Part shown: positions 7,620-16,497 of the stretch, one piece after another
Position numbering within the stretch: position 1 is the stretch's first letter
Layout of the letters: each line of letters begins with the position of its first letter
Assembly (NCBI RefSeq): GCF_026913205.2
Contig: NZ_CP168151.1
Span: 1,860,001-1,924,000 of the forward strand
DNA from: Lentilactobacillus sp. SPB1-3
Lineage (GTDB): Bacteria; Bacillota; Bacilli; Lactobacillales; Lactobacillaceae
Direction: 5' to 3'
DNA: 64,000 bases
The notes under the pieces: model-generated
Told to the model about the DNA's origin: nothing
What the model saw: the letters and a program-made list of their open reading frames with translations, nothing else
The model's database searches: none
Made by a program: the position numbers and the translations under genes

Positions 7620-8993
7620 TTATTTACCTGTTCCTTGTTCTTCAATTTCCTCAAGGGAACGTCCACGTGTTTCAGGAACACAGAATTTAGTGAAGATAAC
7701 CCCAAAAATACAAATTATACCAAAGATGGCAAATACAGCCTCTTGTGGCATTGCAGCCGTCATCAATGGGAATAAAAGTCCTACTAGCCAAGAACCAATC
7801 CAGTTAAATGACGATGCCAAACCTGATGCACGACCCCGAATTGCAAGTGGGAAAATTTCCCCTACAATAACCCAAGTAAGTGGGGCCCATGTGAATGAGT
7901 AGAAGGCAACATATATACATAAAAATACAACAATCATCATTGGACTAGTGTTTGGCATCATCCAATTAATTATGGCTGGAAGCAAGAATGACAGTCCCAT
8001 AACGGTACCGCCCATCATAATCAAAGTACGTCTATTAAAACGATCAGCAATTGCGATATACAGCAATGATCCAAGTACCAAAATGACTCCTTGAATGATT
8101 GGCCACATTAAAGCTGAACTTGCAGCATTACCCGTCGCCTTTTCAACAATAAGAGGAATATAATAAAAGATTGCATTTGCACCTTGGAATTGTTGGAACG
8201 CTGCTACCCCAATTCCGGCAATAACTAAGTATCTATATTTACCGCTAAATAGAGTAGCCCATGATGTTGACACAGCAGCATTTTTTTCATCTTTAGCTGT
8301 TTCTTTGATATCTGACAATTCTTTATCAATTTCTGTGTCATCTTTACGAATGTAAGTTAATACTTTACGTGCTTCATCTTCATGTCCAGTCCGAACAAGA
8401 AAACGTGGTGATTCAGGTAGTTTCAAAACACCGAAATATAAAATAAGAGCTGGAACTGCAGCTAAACCAAGCATTAATCTCCATGCCCAATGCTCAGGCA
8501 AATCTTTAAGCAAGAAATCAATTATATATGATAAAAGCATACCTGAAACAATCATTGTTTGATTCAATCCAGATAATTGGCCCCTAAATTTTGCGGGAGC
8601 CATTTCTGACATATATGCTGGAACCAGAGCCGATGCGGCACCCACAGCAGTTCCCAAAAAGATTCTAACAATTATTAAATAAATTGCTCCATTATGTGGA
8701 GAAACTCCTGACAAGAGAGAACCAACAACAAAAATTAATGCTGAAATAAGAATCATTCGCCGACGACCAAGTCTATCTGACAATTGACCAGCTATAGCTC
8801 CACCAAAAATAGCACCGAACATAACTGCAGAAGTGATCCATCCTATGACACCGGCACTATTCTGTAATCCCCAATCTATTTGCAAAAAGGGCAATGCTCC
8901 GGTCATTACACCAATATCATACCCAAAAAGAATTCCTCCAAAGGAACCAAAGAAATATATAAAACCACTTGGGATCTTTTTTTCTTTTTCCAT
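7620..8993 (-). CDS. Sugar:H+ symporter, MFS sugar-porter family (AraE/XylT-like)
   Basis: Twelve-helix membrane symporter, 457 residues, most likely importing L-arabinose given its AraR boxes. Sugar-porter hallmarks: GGILFGYDIGVMTGALPF in helix 1, RLGRRRM between helices 2 and 3, LPESPRFLV before the central loop (near 205), RFNRRTLI between helices 8 and 9, and C-terminal PETRGRSLEEIEE. The ATG at 8993 is favoured by GAGGAG seven bases upstream; the longer frame has no site. Its promoter has the same AraR-plus-cre design as araA, with a further AraR-like box in the 5' leader. Confidence 0.88.
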   Translation of the reverse strand: MEKEKKIPSGFIYFFGSFGGILFGYDIGVMTGALPFLQIDWGLQNSAGVIGWITSAVMFGAIFGGAIAGQLSDRLGRRRMILISALIFVVGSLLSGVSPHNGAIYLIIVRIFLGTAVGAASALVPAYMSEMAPAKFRGQLSGLNQTMIVSGMLLSYIIDFLLKDLPEHWAWRLMLGLAAVPALILYFGVLKLPESPRFLVRTGHEDEARKVLTYIRKDDTEIDKELSDIKETAKDEKNAAVSTSWATLFSGKYRYLVIAGIGVAAFQQFQGANAIFYYIPLIVEKATGNAASSALMWPIIQGVILVLGSLLYIAIADRFNRRTLIMMGGTVMGLSFLLPAIINWMMPNTSPMMIVVFLCIYVAFYSFTWAPLTWVIVGEIFPLAIRGRASGLASSFNWIGSWLVGLLFPLMTAAMPQEAVFAIFGIICIFGVIFTKFCVPETRGRSLEEIEEQGTGK

Positions 8994-9050
8994 AACTATT
9001 CTCCTCAATATATTTTTGATCAAATCAATTGAAAATATTATGGCCATAAT

Positions 9051-9066
9051 ATTTATTCGCGTAAAA
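9051..9066. promoter_or_regulatory. Second, weaker AraR-like box in symporter leader
   Basis: ATTTATTCGCGTAAAA shares the outer half-site and CG core of the AraR operator. It lies about 108 bases from the main box at 9159, inside the 5' leader. Two spaced operators are known for AraR-controlled genes in Bacillus. A further weak match occurs near 9263-9278. Confidence 0.5.
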
Positions 9067-9128
9067 CGTCACTGAAATGATAGGAAATACCGCTATTTTG
9101 CACTCCACAACAAAATGTTAAAAATTTT

Positions 9129-9177
9129 AGATAACGCTTACATTGACTATGTTATATTATTTGTACGTATAAATCAA
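9129..9177 (-). promoter_or_regulatory. Symporter promoter with AraR box and cre
   Basis: On the minus strand TTGATT (9172-9177), 17 bases and TAACAT (9149-9154) form the promoter. ATTTGTACGTATAAAT (9159-9174), the best AraR box here, covers the spacer and the -35. AGATAACGCTTACA (9129-9142; other strand TGTAAGCGTTATCT) is a strong cre just beyond the start point. The rest of 8994-9395 holds the leader, a weak third box and the ackA terminator; no gene is seen. Confidence 0.8.
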
Positions 9178-9323
9178 TGAAATGTTTAATATTTATAAGT
9201 ACCATTTCCGTCAAAAATACTTATTTTCAAGTGATATACTAGAGAAATATTTTCTACGATTTTTTATACGTACCTATAATTATTGGGGTTTTGGTTTTTA
9301 AAAGATTGAATTATTTTATAAAC

Positions 9324-9353
9324 AAAAAAAGCCCTGATCAAAAAGATCAGGGC
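9324..9353 (-). terminator. Terminator after ackA
   Basis: GCCCTGATC-AAAAA-GATCAGGGC followed on the minus strand by seven T residues. Confidence 0.9.
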
Positions 9354-9395
9354 AAATAATTTCACTTATTAAAAGATAATTCCGTTAACTAATCA

Positions 9396-10565
9396 CTATT
9401 TTTGATAGTCGTAAACATCCCTAACCATTGCAATCTCTTCATCGGCAGGAATTAAAAATACCTTCACTTTCGATCCAACAGCGCTTAGATCACCAAACTG
9501 TTGCGCCTTATTTTTTTCTTCATCTAATTCAACACCAAACCAACGTAATTTTTTACATACTTCTGAACGAACCCATTCATCATGTTCGCCAATTCCTCCG
9601 GAGAAGACGATTGCATCCACGCCATCCAATTCAGTGATATACGATGATGCATACTTAATAACACGATTTAAAAACATGTCTAATGCTAACTTAGCTTGTG
9701 GATCAGATGATTCTTCTAGATCACGCATGTCTGAAGAAATACCCGAAACGCCAAGCATTCCTGATCGTTCGTTGAACATTTCAATAACTTCATCAGCTGA
9801 AGCACCCATTCGTTTCATTAAATATGGTACCAATGCAGGATCAACATCCCCCGCTCTAGTTCCCATTAAAAGCCCGTTCATAGGTGTGTAACCCATTGAG
9901 GTGTCATAACACTTCCCATCTCTTTCGGCTGCAACAGAAGCCCCTGAGCCCAAATGAAGCGTAACTAAATCAGCTTTATCAGTCCCCAACATTTTCATGG
10001 CTTGTTGAGTAGTGTAGGTGTGATTAATTCCATGTTCACCATATCTTTGAATACCAAATTTTTTAGTTAATTCATGAGGGATTCCATATTGACCATTCAT
10101 TGCTGGAACATCATGGAAGAATGCACTATCAAAAACTGCGTATTGTGTCGCATCAGGTAATATTGAAGTGACGATATCAATATATTTGGCTTCACTAGGG
10201 TTATGGATTGGAGCGATTTCGCCAAGTTCAACAATCCGGCTGAGTGTTTCAGGAGTAATCTTGGTGACCTTATCAAAATCATTGGCTCCCGCGACAACTC
10301 TATGAGCAACTACTTTAATATCGCCTAGGTGATCGATAACATGGAGATCTTTTAAACGATTCAACATAATTCCAGCAGATTTGTCGTAACTAATATTATC
10401 TTGTTGGTCTTTAAAAACTTGATTATCGCCATACTTAATTTTCACTTTCGATCCTGGCATATTCAATCTTTCAATTTCTCCGGCTGCAAGGACATCTTCG
10501 TTAGGCATTTCAAACAACTTAAACTTCAATGATGAGCTTCCTGCATTAACAATCAATATTTTCAT
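9396..10565 (-). CDS. ackA: Acetate kinase
   Basis: Acetyl phosphate + ADP to acetate + ATP, the energy-yielding end of the phosphoketolase route; cytoplasmic. 389 residues. N-terminal VNAGSSSLKFKLFEM, AHRVVAGAND near 88 (substrate Arg), GTRAGDVDP near 232 and PADEEIAMVRD at the C terminus are family motifs. Two motifs diverge: the usual YGFHGTSH reads YGEHGINH and HLGNGAS reads HLGSGAS, although the phosphate-site His is kept. The ATG at 10565 follows AAAGGGG at 11 bases. A cre-like site (10630-10643) lies upstream. Function is likely, but kinetic specialisation or another carboxylate substrate is possible. Confidence 0.85.
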   Translation of the reverse strand: MKILIVNAGSSSLKFKLFEMPNEDVLAAGEIERLNMPGSKVKIKYGDNQVFKDQQDNISYDKSAGIMLNRLKDLHVIDHLGDIKVVAHRVVAGANDFDKVTKITPETLSRIVELGEIAPIHNPSEAKYIDIVTSILPDATQYAVFDSAFFHDVPAMNGQYGIPHELTKKFGIQRYGEHGINHTYTTQQAMKMLGTDKADLVTLHLGSGASVAAERDGKCYDTSMGYTPMNGLLMGTRAGDVDPALVPYLMKRMGASADEVIEMFNERSGMLGVSGISSDMRDLEESSDPQAKLALDMFLNRVIKYASSYITELDGVDAIVFSGGIGEHDEWVRSEVCKKLRWFGVELDEEKNKAQQFGDLSAVGSKVKVFLIPADEEIAMVRDVYDYQK

Positions 10566-10629
10566 GGTCTTCTGGTCCCCTTTAATCATAGATTATGATA
10601 TCTATATTAAACCACATATCCAACCCAAT

Positions 10630-10643
10630 GAAAAACGCTTACA
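10630..10643. promoter_or_regulatory. cre-like site upstream of ackA
   Basis: GAAAAACGCTTACA, other strand TGTAAGCGTTTTTC, differs from the cre consensus only at the end. It lies about 65 bases before the start codon. In Bacillus, ackA is activated by CcpA, so activation is as likely as repression. Confidence 0.6.
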
Positions 10644-10681
10644 TACTAATTTAATTCATGTTTGAAAATATATCCAAAAAT

Positions 10682-10712
10682 AAAAACAGCACCTCATTAA
10701 TGAGACGCTGTC
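10682..10712 (-). terminator. Terminator after the short-form 6PGDH gene
   Basis: ACAGC-AC-CTCAT-TA-ATGAG-AC-GCTGT stem with one symmetrical internal loop, followed on the minus strand by TTTTTATTTTT. Confidence 0.8.
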
Positions 10713-10723
10713 ATTAGTTTTAA

Positions 10724-11626
10724 TTATTTTTTCATGTCCATTGCGTGGCCACCGAAACCGTTACGCAATGATGAAACTACCTTACCGGTAAATGTGTCAT
10801 CTTGTTCTGAGTAGTTACGAACAAACAATGAGTTAGCAATAACAGGAACTGGAACACCAAGCTTAAGAGCTTCTTGGATAGTCCACTTACCTTCACCAGA
10901 TGAATGCATAACACCAGTGATGTTTTCCAAGTTTGCATCTTTAGCAAATGCTTCTTCAGCAAGTTCCATTAGCCATCCACGGATAACTGATCCATGTGAC
11001 CAAACCTTAGCAACTGCTTCGTTATCGTATTCAAATTGACTGTTTTGAAGAACATCGTATCCTTCACCAATAGCTTCCATCATACCGTATTCAATACCGT
11101 TATGAACCATCTTAAGGTAATGACCTGAACCTGGTTTACCGGTGTATAGGTAACCATCTTCTTGGGCAATTCCTTCAAATAATGGTACTAAGTGTTCAAA
11201 CGCTTCTTTACTTGGTCCACCGATCATAAAGTTACCACCATTTAAGGCACCATCTTTACCACCTGAAGTACCACAGTCAAAGAAGTTAATTCCCTTAGCA
11301 GCAGCAATTTCGTTATGACGTACTGAATCTTCGTAGAATGAGTTACCACCATCGATTAGGTAGTCACCAGATGAAAGAAGACTAACTAATTCTTCAACAG
11401 TTGAGTCGGTTGGCTTGCCAGCTGGAACCATGATCCAAACAGTCTTAGGAGCTTGTAATTTGCTTACAAGGTCTTCATTACTTGTAGCAGCAATCGCACC
11501 TGCTTCTTCAGCAAGCTTAACATTGTCAGCGTTCAAATCGAATGCAACAACTTCATTTCCGTTACGAATCATGTTCTTAACTAAGTTAAGACCCATTTTA
11601 CCTAAACCAATCATACCAATTTGCAT
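10724..11626 (-). CDS. 6-phosphogluconate dehydrogenase, decarboxylating, short (GntZ/YqeC-type) form
   Basis: Oxidative decarboxylation of 6-phosphogluconate to ribulose 5-phosphate and CO2. 300 residues, the short bacterial form that often prefers NAD+. Nucleotide site MIGLGKMGLNLVKNM at the N terminus; substrate site DGGNSFYEDSVRH near 93 and DCGTSGGKDGALNGG near 116; catalytic [19 protein letters not shown] near 167. A promoter TTGTGA-N17-TATAAT (minus strand, 11679-11707) contains the palindrome TGAAAAT-A-ATTTTCA. A long-form paralogue, Gnd, is encoded at 56231 next to zwf. The two may serve different cofactor demands. Confidence 0.88.
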   Translation of the reverse strand: MQIGMIGLGKMGLNLVKNMIRNGNEVVAFDLNADNVKLAEEAGAIAATSNEDLVSKLQAPKTVWIMVPAGKPTDSTVEELVSLLSSGDYLIDGGNSFYEDSVRHNEIAAAKGINFFDCGTSGGKDGALNGGNFMIGGPSKEAFEHLVPLFEGIAQEDGYLYTGKPGSGHYLKMVHNGIEYGMMEAIGEGYDVLQNSQFEYDNEAVAKVWSHGSVIRGWLMELAEEAFAKDANLENITGVMHSSGEGKWTIQEALKLGVPVPVIANSLFVRNYSEQDDTFTGKVVSSLRNGFGGHAMDMKK

Positions 11627-11678
11627 ATTTTCTTTCTCCCGTTCTTAAAAACATCATATTTAAATACTTCCAAATATG

Positions 11679-11707
11679 ATTATATATCTTGAAAATAATT
11701 TTCACAA
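11679..11707 (-). promoter_or_regulatory. Promoter of short-form 6PGDH with 7-1-7 palindrome
   Basis: Minus-strand TTGTGA (11702-11707) and TATAAT (11679-11684), 17 bases apart. TGAAAATAATTTTCA at 11690-11704 is a perfect 7-1-7 palindrome inside the promoter. It resembles Fur-family boxes (TGATAAT-N-ATTATCA) with two symmetric changes, so it is a candidate operator. Confidence 0.55.
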
Positions 11708-11812
11708 GGGGAAACTTAAAAAACACAAATATTTTTTACGTGCTCGCAGAAAGGCGTTAAATTGGGAATCCTTAGGTTATATTCTCAAATACAAGCTTGA
11801 CACTTTTTGAAA

Positions 11813-14401
11813 TTAATTTACATTTTGACGACGATAAAGCCTTACTACAGCAGTGATTATAGTCAATCCGAACATCATAATTGAAATAATTAAGCCTACT
11901 TTTAATCCACCAGCCTCATATTTAAAATGAACTCTATTATTGCCTTGTGGTAATTCAACACCCATTAATCCATCAGCAACTCGAATTACTTGCCCAGGTT
12001 GACCATTAACAGTGACATGCCACCCCTTATCAAAAGGCATACTCATAAATAAGATTTGATTTTTCTGCTTTACTTGAATCTCTCCAGCAAAGTCGTCTCC
12101 TTGATAATTAATGTTTTTAGGATTATCAAATTTAAGGGTGCTAATTGGTGCATTAGTCGCATCTCGATCAAATGCAAAATTATCAAAACCAGAAACATCA
12201 TTTTCTATTCCTGATAAGGAATTGGGAGAAACGATTTTAACAGAATACTGTTCATTGTATTTCTTGCTTCCCAATGGAATAACTTCAGTTCCTAATCCAC
12301 TGTAAATTGGTGAGATAAGGTTATCGTTTACGTAAATACTGATTCCTTGGAGACGAATGTTCGGAATATATAGATATTGTGAGCCATCTGTCCGTGCAGT
12401 AAATTTCATTTCATAAGTATATGGGCCACTGCCTAATTTATTTACCGATAGGATCCGAGGGGCTTTGAAGTATTGATAATTTTTTCCGGATTCAATTTGG
12501 GCAACTCGATTCAAGTTTTTAAAGACCATACCTTTTTCAAAAGTTAAATTCTTAACCTCATCATTCATCATAAAACCGATTGAAGGGACTTTATTATTTT
12601 GAACGGTTGAGCCTTGATGCGGATCGACCGTAATAATGTTGCGCACCCCTAATATATGATTAGTAACTTCTGTCCCCCCGAGCATGTCAATTCGACGAAT
12701 ATTCCTAGTTGAAAAGCCGAGATTTTCGAGGACATAGTGGGTCTGTGAATTTAGTGTGGAACTGTACGAACCGATTCCACGATTTTGAAAGATCAATGAA
12801 TCGTTATAACCAGAATATGGATTAGGATACAAAGATTTAAACGCTTGATTAACAACCAGTGACCGATAAACCCGACCATTTTCAATACTGTCAGATTCAT
12901 CACGATTAATTATTTTGGCACTGTAGTTGTAAGCATCTGCATAATTCCGTTGATTCATGAATGTAGCTCCGCCAGTGGATAGAACGAAATTGGTCCCCAT
13001 CTCAAATATCACAAGTAAGAACAATAAATTTCTCTTGTTCTTTGACTGAATGGTCATCCCTGCCATTAAAATCGATGTAATCACAACAAACACAAAGCTG
13101 ACTAACAAATGCCAGTTATTAACAGAAAATTGAATATTATTAATATTAAACACGCGGATGATTTCGCTGAAAATGTTGGCACATATGTAACCGATTACCA
13201 AACTGATCACAACATACTTTGTCGATCTAGTGACTAGTTGCCGATTCTCAAAAACATTTTTAGTATATGCTTCAAAACCAAACATAATAATCAAGAAACT
13301 AAGCATGTAAACCATTCTAAATGGAAATCCTGCCGGCTGCTGGAACATGTGCCAAATCGTATTGAATGGCAAAATCCACATACCTAAGAAACTAGCGGTT
13401 AGTATGAAGCCAGCTGCCTGCTTACTTTGACGGCTAATTTGTTTAGATAGGAAATAACAAATCAATCCAATGATGAACAATGTGCCACTAAACACACTTG
13501 GATCATGAAATAACCTATCGTTAAAATTATTAGCACCGACGCCCAAATTAGTTAACACACTTGGCCCGAAACTAACAATTGGGATAAAACTTTTTAATTC
13601 AAAACTACCTTTACCAGTAGTCATCATAGCAAAGCCGGTTGGAATCAACACGATCGCAGACATACCACCTGCTAAGAGAGAATACCAACTAAACCTCCCA
13701 ATAACTTGTTTTTGAGTTCCGGCAAATTTAGTGAATTTCATTCCCTGAGGTTTTTCATTGATCAAAAGATATACCAAGTACAAAACCATGAATATACATA
13801 TCATGTAACCCATATAGTAATTAGTAACTATCGTGTAAGTCAGTGTGAACACATAAAGCCACACGCGATTCTTTTTGACTAATCTTTCCAAACTTGCGAC
13901 GACGATTGGCAACATAATTAAGGCATCAAGCCACATCAAGTCGTAAAAATACATTGCCACGAATCCGCAAAGACCATATGCCACCCCTGCGGCAATCGTC
14001 ATTAAGTCGTACTTTTGATATTTTCTAGCAAGAAAAATACTCATTGATATGTTGGCAAAAATGATTTTCAACCAAATAATCAAATCAATCGCAACTGGTA
14101 ATTGGGCATTTTTAAAGAAAACAATAATCAAGTTAAACGGACTTAGTAAATAGTAAGAATAAATTGGAACAGCACTATCACCGATTGAAACCAAAAATGA
14201 GTAACTTGAAAAATGAAGATGAAGCAACTGTCTTCTTAGCTCAGTAAAAAATTGCAAGTACTGAGTGGCCAAATCACTAACCAAGAAGTTTTTGGGACCA
14301 AACGGACTAATATGAAGAAGCCAAAAGATAATGGCCATTACAACTATTGGAGTGATGATTGCTTTAAGATAAAATGATTTTTTTCCATTTAATTTATTCA
14401 T
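11813..14401 (-). CDS. YfhO family membrane protein
   Basis: Large multi-spanning membrane protein of the YfhO (GT-C-like) family, 862 residues. Family members are linked to glycosylation of lipoteichoic acid or other envelope polymers. About 12-13 hydrophobic segments fill residues 1-480. The first loop contains FLVSDLATQYLQFF, the acidic motif typical of GT-C enzymes. An extracytoplasmic region (about 490-820) with beta-rich sequence follows, then a last membrane helix (near 830-855). The ATG at 14401 is preferred; a TTG four codons earlier lies too close to GGGAAGAG. A longer paralogue lies at 48538. No clear terminator follows. Confidence 0.8.
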   Translation of the reverse strand: MNKLNGKKSFYLKAIITPIVVMAIIFWLLHISPFGPKNFLVSDLATQYLQFFTELRRQLLHLHFSSYSFLVSIGDSAVPIYSYYLLSPFNLIIVFFKNAQLPVAIDLIIWLKIIFANISMSIFLARKYQKYDLMTIAAGVAYGLCGFVAMYFYDLMWLDALIMLPIVVASLERLVKKNRVWLYVFTLTYTIVTNYYMGYMICIFMVLYLVYLLINEKPQGMKFTKFAGTQKQVIGRFSWYSLLAGGMSAIVLIPTGFAMMTTGKGSFELKSFIPIVSFGPSVLTNLGVGANNFNDRLFHDPSVFSGTLFIIGLICYFLSKQISRQSKQAAGFILTASFLGMWILPFNTIWHMFQQPAGFPFRMVYMLSFLIIMFGFEAYTKNVFENRQLVTRSTKYVVISLVIGYICANIFSEIIRVFNINNIQFSVNNWHLLVSFVFVVITSILMAGMTIQSKNKRNLLFLLVIFEMGTNFVLSTGGATFMNQRNYADAYNYSAKIINRDESDSIENGRVYRSLVVNQAFKSLYPNPYSGYNDSLIFQNRGIGSYSSTLNSQTHYVLENLGFSTRNIRRIDMLGGTEVTNHILGVRNIITVDPHQGSTVQNNKVPSIGFMMNDEVKNLTFEKGMVFKNLNRVAQIESGKNYQYFKAPRILSVNKLGSGPYTYEMKFTARTDGSQYLYIPNIRLQGISIYVNDNLISPIYSGLGTEVIPLGSKKYNEQYSVKIVSPNSLSGIENDVSGFDNFAFDRDATNAPISTLKFDNPKNINYQGDDFAGEIQVKQKNQILFMSMPFDKGWHVTVNGQPGQVIRVADGLMGVELPQGNNRVHFKYEAGGLKVGLIISIMMFGLTIITAVVRLYRRQNVN

Positions 14402-14764
14402 AAATATTGTCAAACTCTTCCCATGATTTTTAATGCTTTTCTATTGTACCTGATATTATTAAGAAACAACACGTCCAAGCGAACGGTTTATTCATTAAAT
14501 ACATCGTGTTTTATATTACATTATTAACTATTATTGAAACAATTGACGAATAAGAACGATAATTTACAAAATTTATAACGAATTAACGACATATAAAATA
14601 AAATTTTTAAATATATTGTAGTTTTAAACCCTTTTATTAAAGGGATTTACAATCGATTTTTTGCCATGCAATCTTTTTTAACACTTCTGAAATAGCCTTG
14701 ATATTGTTTAGTAGCATTCATCCCATATAATGTGCCTTGTATCTTTTAGAGGAGGATCACTTAA
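14402..14764. other. Intergenic region between yfhO-like and lysozyme genes
   Basis: No gene is seen. For the plus strand TTGTTT (14704-14709) and TATAAT (14726-14731), 16 bases apart, are the likely lysozyme promoter. A hairpin CCCTTT-TATT-AAAGGG lies at 14629-14644, without a T-run. The rest is AT-rich. Confidence 0.5.
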
Positions 14765-15661
14765 ATGACAATTAACTTTAAAAAATTTGCTGGAATATTC
14801 ATGGGAGCAATGGCAGCTTTCACTATTGGCACTACTGCCTATGCTAGCAAAACTAAAATCGCTGACGTTTCTCAATATCAAGGCAACATTAACTGGAGCA
14901 AAGCATCCAAAGAACTAAAGATGGTTATCATCAGAGTTCAACATGGTGACACCGGTGATGCTGACTTTAGAATTGATACCAAAAAAGACGTCAATGCCGC
15001 TGGAGCTTATAAATACAAAGTTCCCTTTGGTCAATACGGATACGCAGAATTCAGCAGTGTAGCCGACGCAAAAAAAGAAGCTCGTGACTTTTACAAGCGC
15101 AGCAGCAAAAAAGCTAATTTCTATGTATTAGACAATGAACATCGTAAAGGTAAAGGTAGCGAACAAAGTTACGTTAACGCTTGGTTATCAACCATGCGTT
15201 CATTAACTAACAAACCCTTAGTTTATTATTCATACCAAAACTATGTAAACACTTATAAGATAAATTATTCTAAGTTCGATGGTTCATGGATCGCTAATTA
15301 TTCTACTAAACCTAATGTTAAAACTGACTTGTGGCAATACACATCAACCGGTCGGTTAAGTGGAATTTCTGGTAACGTTGATTTAAGTAAGGCTGTTACT
15401 AGTAAGGTGGCTAGTTGGTATAGCAATGCCAGTGCTCATGTAACTCCAAGTTACTTCACCAGCTTACCAAACAGCAAGAAAATCACTGTTACTAAAGCAA
15501 TTTACCAATATTCAGACAAGAATTTTAAAAATCGTGTTAAAAAGATTTCAGCAGAAACTAGTCTTTCAGTAACCGACGTCGTGAAGTCCGATGGTAAAGC
15601 TTATAGATTCCAATTATCTAATGGCAATTACATCACAGCCAATAAGGCATACATTCACTAG
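14765..15661 (+). CDS. Secreted GH25 lysozyme (N-acetylmuramidase)
   Basis: Cell-wall hydrolase cutting MurNAc-GlcNAc bonds; exported. 298 residues. Signal peptide about 1-27 (NFKKFAGIFMGAMAAFTIG, cleavage after TAYA). A GH25 domain (about 31-215) has the catalytic acid region IADVSQYQGNINW, FYVLDNEHRKG (catalytic Asp/Glu) and the terminal DLWQYTSTG block. A C-terminal SH3-like wall-binding module (about 225-298) contains NGNYITANKAYIH. The start follows AGAGGAGGATCACTTAA. The next gene encodes an NlpC/P60 peptidase 23 bases downstream, so the pair probably acts together on glycan and peptide bonds. No phage genes are near, so a housekeeping autolysin is more likely than a prophage endolysin. 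Confidence 0.87.
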   Translation: MTINFKKFAGIFMGAMAAFTIGTTAYASKTKIADVSQYQGNINWSKASKELKMVIIRVQHGDTGDADFRIDTKKDVNAAGAYKYKVPFGQYGYAEFSSVADAKKEARDFYKRSSKKANFYVLDNEHRKGKGSEQSYVNAWLSTMRSLTNKPLVYYSYQNYVNTYKINYSKFDGSWIANYSTKPNVKTDLWQYTSTGRLSGISGNVDLSKAVTSKVASWYSNASAHVTPSYFTSLPNSKKITVTKAIYQYSDKNFKNRVKKISAETSLSVTDVVKSDGKAYRFQLSNGNYITANKAYIH

Positions 15662-15684
15662 AGAGTCAAAAAGGAGAATTTAAT

Positions 15685-16173
15685 ATCGTTTTCAATAAAA
15701 TCATTAAAACTATTTCTAAAACATTGTTATTTGCTGCAACAGTTGCTTTAATGTTGATTGCTATCAATCCTTCATCAAAAGTTTCTGCTAATAGCAACAG
15801 TACTTCATATGATTCTGTTCTCAAAACTGCTAAAAAGCATTTAGGTGCTCGTTACGTTTGGGGTGCAACTGGCCCTACTCGTTTTGATTGTTCAGGATTT
15901 ACAAAATACGTATATAAAAAATCCATCAAAAAATCAATTCCACGTACAGCTCAACAACAATATAATCATACAAAAAAAGTTTCTAAATCAAACATCAAAA
16001 AGGGTGATCTAGTATACTTTGGTGGTAGCAAACATAGCATCTCACATGTGGGAATGTACATTGGTAACGGTAAAATGATTGACTCTCAAAATCGGGGTGT
16101 CGTCGTTGAAAAAGTTTATGCTCCTTGGTGGCACGTGGTTGGTTTCTCAAGACCAGTTAACTTAACTTATTAA
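15685..16173 (+). CDS. Secreted NlpC/P60 endopeptidase with apparent ATC start
   Basis: Peptidoglycan endopeptidase (gamma-D-Glu-diamino acid type), 162 residues. Signal peptide residues 1-36: a positive N region (KIIKTISK), hydrophobic core LLFAATVALMLIAI, cleavage after KVSA. The NlpC/P60 domain has the catalytic Cys in TRFDCSGFTKYVY, His in SHVGMYIGNGKM and a third polar residue near the C terminus. No ATG, GTG or TTG in frame fits: the only alternative, TTG at 15724, lacks a binding site and cuts off the charged N region. AAAAAGGAG ends nine bases before ATC at 15685, and that reading gives a complete signal peptide. The start is therefore inferred to be ATC, unless the base is a sequencing error or mutation. 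Confidence 0.8.
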   Translation: MVFNKIIKTISKTLLFAATVALMLIAINPSSKVSANSNSTSYDSVLKTAKKHLGARYVWGATGPTRFDCSGFTKYVYKKSIKKSIPRTAQQQYNHTKKVSKSNIKKGDLVYFGGSKHSISHVGMYIGNGKMIDSQNRGVVVEKVYAPWWHVVGFSRPVNLTY

Positions 16174-16188
16174 TACAATGCAAATATT

Positions 16189-16231
16189 AAAGCCTGATAT
16201 TGGATTCATTTATCCAGTATCAGGCTTTTTT
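16189..16231 (+). terminator. Terminator after the NlpC/P60 gene
   Basis: A 17-base stem (AAAGCCTGATATTGGAT with its complement, one G-U) is followed by TTTTTT. Confidence 0.9.
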
Positions 16232-16375
16232 GCACTTATTTCAATTAATCAATCAAAATCCTTCCTAAAATTCATCATTGACTAAACTATATATAATTTT
16301 CATATGATTTCTTAGATTGAAAAACTTTAGAATAATACACAAAGCTTCACTAAATTGATTACATATTAAAAATCA

Positions 16376-16420
16376 AAAAAGGAGATAATAATTCGGTAAA
16401 TCACCAAATTATTATCTCCT
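16376..16420 (-). terminator. Terminator after the symporter-GH43 operon
   Basis: GGAGATAATAATT (16381-16393) pairs with AATTATTATCTCC (16407-16419); the minus-strand tail is TTTTTTGATTTTT. It lies about 80 bases past the symporter stop. Confidence 0.8.
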
Positions 16421-16497
16421 AAATAGTAATGTAACTTTTTATAGATCTTGATTCCCACGAAACTTTTATTTTAGGTGAAATTTCATTGTTTTATAAA

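Noticed and set aside
14765-16173. Prophage remnant (lysozyme next to peptidase)
   Set aside because: Both proteins have signal peptides and no phage genes, holin or attachment site are near; housekeeping wall hydrolases fit better.
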